Below, piece after piece: positions 61,661 through 64,000 of a DNA stretch of 64,000 nucleotides. A program made the position numbers and the translations under genes. The stretch's first letter is position 1. Every line of letters starts with the position of its first letter. Source of the stretch: Paenibacillus glucanolyticus NBRC 15330 (GTDB lineage Bacteria; Bacillota; Bacilli; Paenibacillales; Paenibacillaceae); assembly GCF_004000885.1 (NCBI RefSeq), contig NZ_BIMC01000013.1, positions 62,001-126,000 on the forward strand. Direction: 5' to 3'. Under the pieces are notes generated by a model that saw nothing but the letters and a program-made list of their open reading frames with translations, had not been told where the DNA came from and did not search any database.

Positions 61661-61712
61661 ACAAGAAAAGCACCTCAAAGTGAGCCTGTTAAGGCTACCT
61701 TGAGGTGCTTCC
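61661..61712 (-). terminator. GGAAGCACC terminator, copy 3
   Basis: GGAAGCACCTCAAG and CTTTGAGGTGCTT arms, then TTCTTGTTG. It precedes the YabE-like gene by 45 bp. Confidence 0.65.
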
Positions 61713-61770
61713 CCATTTAACACATATAAATTGCTGGCTAAATCTATTATTGAATATTGTGCGTTAGTCG

Positions 61771-62070
61771 TCAAGCAATGGGCGTATAATACCAGTAGAA
61801 GCCGTCTCTATAGCTTATGTTGAAATGCCCCTGGTCTGTGAGAACCTCAAATGTTTCCCCATTGTTCTTATTAGGTGAATTAATTCTTATGGAACGTACT
61901 TCATAATTTTCTCGTAAGAAAATACTATAGATAGAATCGATATGATCCATTGGTGTGAGAGGTGCAATCTCAACATCAGAATTAACCTCAGATGGTTTAG
62001 AATTGACTACATATTCGAAGTCAAAACATAGTTGTGCATAATCTGGTATAGTTTTTAATATTGGCCCCAT
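61771..62070 (-). CDS. Hypothetical protein
   Basis: Ninety-nine residues, MGPILKTIPDYAQLCFDFEY ... FNISYRDGFYWYYTPIA; AAAGGAT before the ATG. Soluble, acidic, Tyr-rich end. Divergent from the response regulator gene. Function unknown. Confidence 0.6.
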   Translation of the reverse strand: MGPILKTIPDYAQLCFDFEYVVNSKPSEVNSDVEIAPLTPMDHIDSIYSIFLRENYEVRSIRINSPNKNNGETFEVLTDQGHFNISYRDGFYWYYTPIA

Positions 62071-62152
62071 GTTGGTCTATCCTTTTTGTTTAGTTTATAA
62101 TTAAAAGACAGTTTCGTTGTTGCAGCAAGCAGTACATAAGCGAGGTCATGGT

Positions 62153-62911
62153 ATGAAGATTAAAACTATAATTGCAGAGGATGATTTATCTCAACGAACC
62201 GTGGTCCATGAATATGCAAGTGAATTAGGACTAGAAGTGGTTTGTACTGTATCATCAGGTACACGTCTTGTTGAAGAGACATTGCTTCATCAACCGGATT
62301 TGTTGTTTCTCGATATTTCGCTTATGAAGCTCAATGGACTTGATGCCTACAGGCGAATATTAGAAATGGGTCTTAACCCTAATTTAATTATTATTTCAGG
62401 ATCTATTGATAGTAAACACCTGGTAGCGGGCTTCGAATTTGATAGCGTAGATTATATCGTAAAACCATATACATTTGATCGCTTTGCTAAAGCCGTAAAT
62501 AAAGCCAAGAGAACAATAGAAGCTAAACACCTTCTTATGAACAGCACAAGCGATAACCCTTCACGCTGGATCCTAATGAAACAAAATTATCGAGAACTTC
62601 GATTAAAAGAAGATCAAATCTTATTGGTTGAGAAAAGCAATCTTTTCCGCAATAGGACAAACGTATACTTAATCAATGGAACAATCGAGGAGACTACTTC
62701 CCAGCTAAGCGAGATCAAAGATTTGTGCTCTGAGTTAATAGTTTATTCACATAGAGCGTATCTTATTAATTTGGCTCATGTTGTAGGTATTCAGCCAGAT
62801 AAGTTTATTTCAAAGAATTTTATTGTTCAATTTGAAAATACTGGCCTCACTGCTCCTCTAACACGGAGGTATTACAAAGATTTTCAGGACTCTTATGACC
62901 GGTATAAATAA
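62153..62911 (+). CDS. LytTR-family response regulator
   Basis: Two hundred and fifty-two residues from ATG 62153 (GAGG 7 nt upstream). Receiver: Glu9-Asp10-Asp11 (AEDD), phospho-acceptor Asp54 (LLFLDIS), Lys104 (YIVKPYTF). C-terminal LytTR DNA-binding domain (about 150-250: ELRLKEDQILLVEKSNLFRN, ELIVYSHRAYLINLAHVVGI, RYYKDF). Its kinase is not adjacent; the CitA/DcuS-like kinase at 34306 is the only kinase in this window. Confidence 0.88.
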   Translation: MKIKTIIAEDDLSQRTVVHEYASELGLEVVCTVSSGTRLVEETLLHQPDLLFLDISLMKLNGLDAYRRILEMGLNPNLIIISGSIDSKHLVAGFEFDSVDYIVKPYTFDRFAKAVNKAKRTIEAKHLLMNSTSDNPSRWILMKQNYRELRLKEDQILLVEKSNLFRNRTNVYLINGTIEETTSQLSEIKDLCSELIVYSHRAYLINLAHVVGIQPDKFISKNFIVQFENTGLTAPLTRRYYKDFQDSYDRYK

Positions 62912-62934
62912 TCTTAGTAAAAGAACACTCTATT

Positions 62935-63252
62935 TTATCCGGAACGGACAGTTATTCCCCCATCCTTAATTTTGCCCATTATATTGGTTGTTAGGTCTAT
63001 CTCAATTTCTATCAGGGTATTTTCAACCCGTTGCAGCTTGCGCTCCAATTGTCTAAGAACGGGAGCGATAATAACTTTATCTGATATAGCTCCTCCCCAT
63101 TCCATTCGTTCATATTGAATAGAGCTACTAGTAAATGTTCCATTATGAAATCTGATTTGAATTTTGTATGAATAACCAACCGATAAATTCAGATGGTTTA
63201 ACCAAGTGACAGTTTGGTTCAAAAGTCCTTTTTCATAAAGTGATACATCCAT
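62935..63252 (-). CDS. Hypothetical protein
   Basis: One hundred and five residues (MDVSLYEKGLLNQTVTWLNH, LNLSVGYSYKIQIRFHNGTF), GGAGGGG 7 nt before the ATG. A helical part near 66-85 (LRQLERKLQRVENTLIEIEI) may be coiled coil. Function unknown. Confidence 0.6.
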   Translation of the reverse strand: MDVSLYEKGLLNQTVTWLNHLNLSVGYSYKIQIRFHNGTFTSSSIQYERMEWGGAISDKVIIAPVLRQLERKLQRVENTLIEIEIDLTTNIMGKIKDGGITVRSG

Positions 63253-63381
63253 CTTTAGACCCCTCCAACCATTAATATGTGCGACTACGAGACTATTCTA
63301 TCATTGGTTTATTCATGAAAAAACAGCGTATGACTGAAAGGTCCTGTTTTATGTCTGAACGGTCTCTAAAGAATAAAAAAA

Positions 63382-63418
63382 GGGTCCCTCCAGTGGTCAT
63401 AGCCCCGTCAAGTAGACA
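63382..63418. repeat. Probable terminal inverted repeat of the IS
   Basis: GGGTCCCTCCAGTGG through CCGTCAAGTAGACA lies just beyond the transposase stop. The motif GTCAAGTAGACA is of the kind seen at ends of IS3-family elements. The other end is outside the window. Confidence 0.5.
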
Positions 63419-63436
63419 TTAAAAAAAGAGATTTTA

Positions 63437-64000
63437 TTAAGCGGCGACTTTTTCCCGAAACTCAATCGGGGAGAGGTCGCCCAGTTTGTTTTGGAAACGT
63501 TCCATGTTGTAAAACGAAATATACTCCGTAATTTGGCTCCTGGCTTGCTCCAGATTTTGAGGTCTCTCCAAATACAGTTTCTCTGTCTTTAAGTGGGAGA
63601 AGAACGACTCAATGCAAGCATTGTCATAGCAGTTTCCACGCCGGGAATGGCTTCCTGTAAGCTTCTTCTCTTCAAGTAACTTGGCATAGGTTTGTGTTGT
63701 ATACTGAAACCCCTGGTCCGAGTGGAGCAAGGAAGGTCCACATTTCAGTTTCTTCACTGTGTCTGTAACGAGTTTTAAGTCATTTCGCTCAGAGAGTTCC
63801 CACGCTACAATTTCATTGTTGTACAGATCCATCACCACGGAGAGATAAGCAAAATCATGCCCAATCCGGACATACGTAATATCCGTCACGAGCTTCTGCA
63901 CAGGAGTTGTCGCTGAGAATTCCCGATTTAGGACATTACGGAACAGAACGGACGGTTTCCGGCCAGCAAATGGACGTTTCTTGCGAATCACGGAACGAAT
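63437..64000 (-). mobile_element. IS3-family transposase (OrfB), cut by window edge
   Basis: The C-terminal 187 residues of an rve-type DDE integrase core: VTDITYV (first Asp), LHSDQGFQYT (second Asp), NACIESFFSHLK (Glu), then YNMERFQNKLGDLSPIEFRE at the end. The frame is open to the right edge (codons Ile-Arg-Ser-Val precede), so the N-terminus and OrfA lie outside. Of IS150/IS3-subgroup type. The element appears to be at the right border of the accessory region. Confidence 0.9.

Noticed and set aside
1..64000. CRISPR arrays, tRNA or rRNA genes
   Set aside because: No regularly spaced direct repeats, no tRNA-like cloverleaf with TTCRA arm and no rRNA sequence was recognised.

Overview
The window looks like accessory DNA, most likely part of a large plasmid or an integrated plasmid-like element, from a low-GC, spore-former-type Firmicute close to Paenibacillus. 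Reasons: strong Shine-Dalgarno sequences before almost every gene, frequent TTG/GTG starts, an SLH-domain surface protein, a XerS-type recombinase, a Bacillus-type LexA box, GpsB/DivIVA and YabE-like proteins, and a single-chain type IIB topoisomerase of the kind called Topo VIII, known from Paenibacillus plasmids. I see no rRNA, tRNA, CRISPR array or ordinary housekeeping operon. All family names come from motif recognition by eye, not from database searches.

Layout. 0-5 kb: exported and surface proteins (partial gene at the left edge, SLH protein, two small secreted/anchored proteins) with gene debris between them. 5-11 kb: XerS-like recombinase, small membrane proteins, several broken genes, an orphan proteasome/HslV-like Ntn hydrolase and an Excalibur-domain membrane protein. 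11-14 kb: a large P-loop GTPase. 14.4-19.4 kb: a leftward array of very small genes, many beginning just after a recurrent TGAATA-type motif, with many in-frame stops and remnants, ending with a GpsB homologue and a two-TM protein. 19.8-21.8 kb: a LexA-controlled error-prone polymerase cassette (UvrX plus a YolD-like partner). 23.1-24.7 kb: a receptor/pro-peptide quorum-sensing pair of RRNPP type. 25-32 kb: coiled-coil DUF2325-like protein, SRAP peptidase, ParB-like plus ADP-ribosyltransferase-like pair, adenine methylase. 33-34.3 kb: two copies of a structured, promoter- and terminator-bearing RNA element. 34.3-37 kb: sensor kinase and divergent metallo-beta-lactamase-fold protein. 37-41.4 kb: membrane paralogues, a lipoprotein and a second tyrosine recombinase. 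42-45 kb: a coiled-coil DNA-binding protein behind a strong palindromic operator, small genes and an excisionase-like HTH protein. 45-47.5 kb: Topo VIII. 47.7-56 kb: possible defence or toxin genes (Abi_C-like, RES domain, GIY-YIG), PilZ and DEDDh exonuclease. 56-62 kb: wHTH protein, DUF3006/ComEC-like pair, VirD4/TraG-like ATPase and YabE-like wall hydrolase, perhaps the edge of a conjugation module. 62-64 kb: LytTR response regulator and a truncated IS3-family element.

How it fits together. Plasmid upkeep is suggested by the KfrA-like protein, Topo VIII with a shared 18-bp operator, and two recombinases that could resolve or move the element. DNA damage control is represented by UvrX/YolD under LexA and by SRAP. 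Cell-density signalling (receptor plus pro-peptide), c-di-GMP sensing (PilZ) and a LytTR regulator could set when the element acts. The strongest candidates for something undescribed are the peptide-receptor pair at 23.1-24.7 kb, the twin RNA elements at 33.25-34.29 kb, and the small-gene array at 14.4-19.4 kb.
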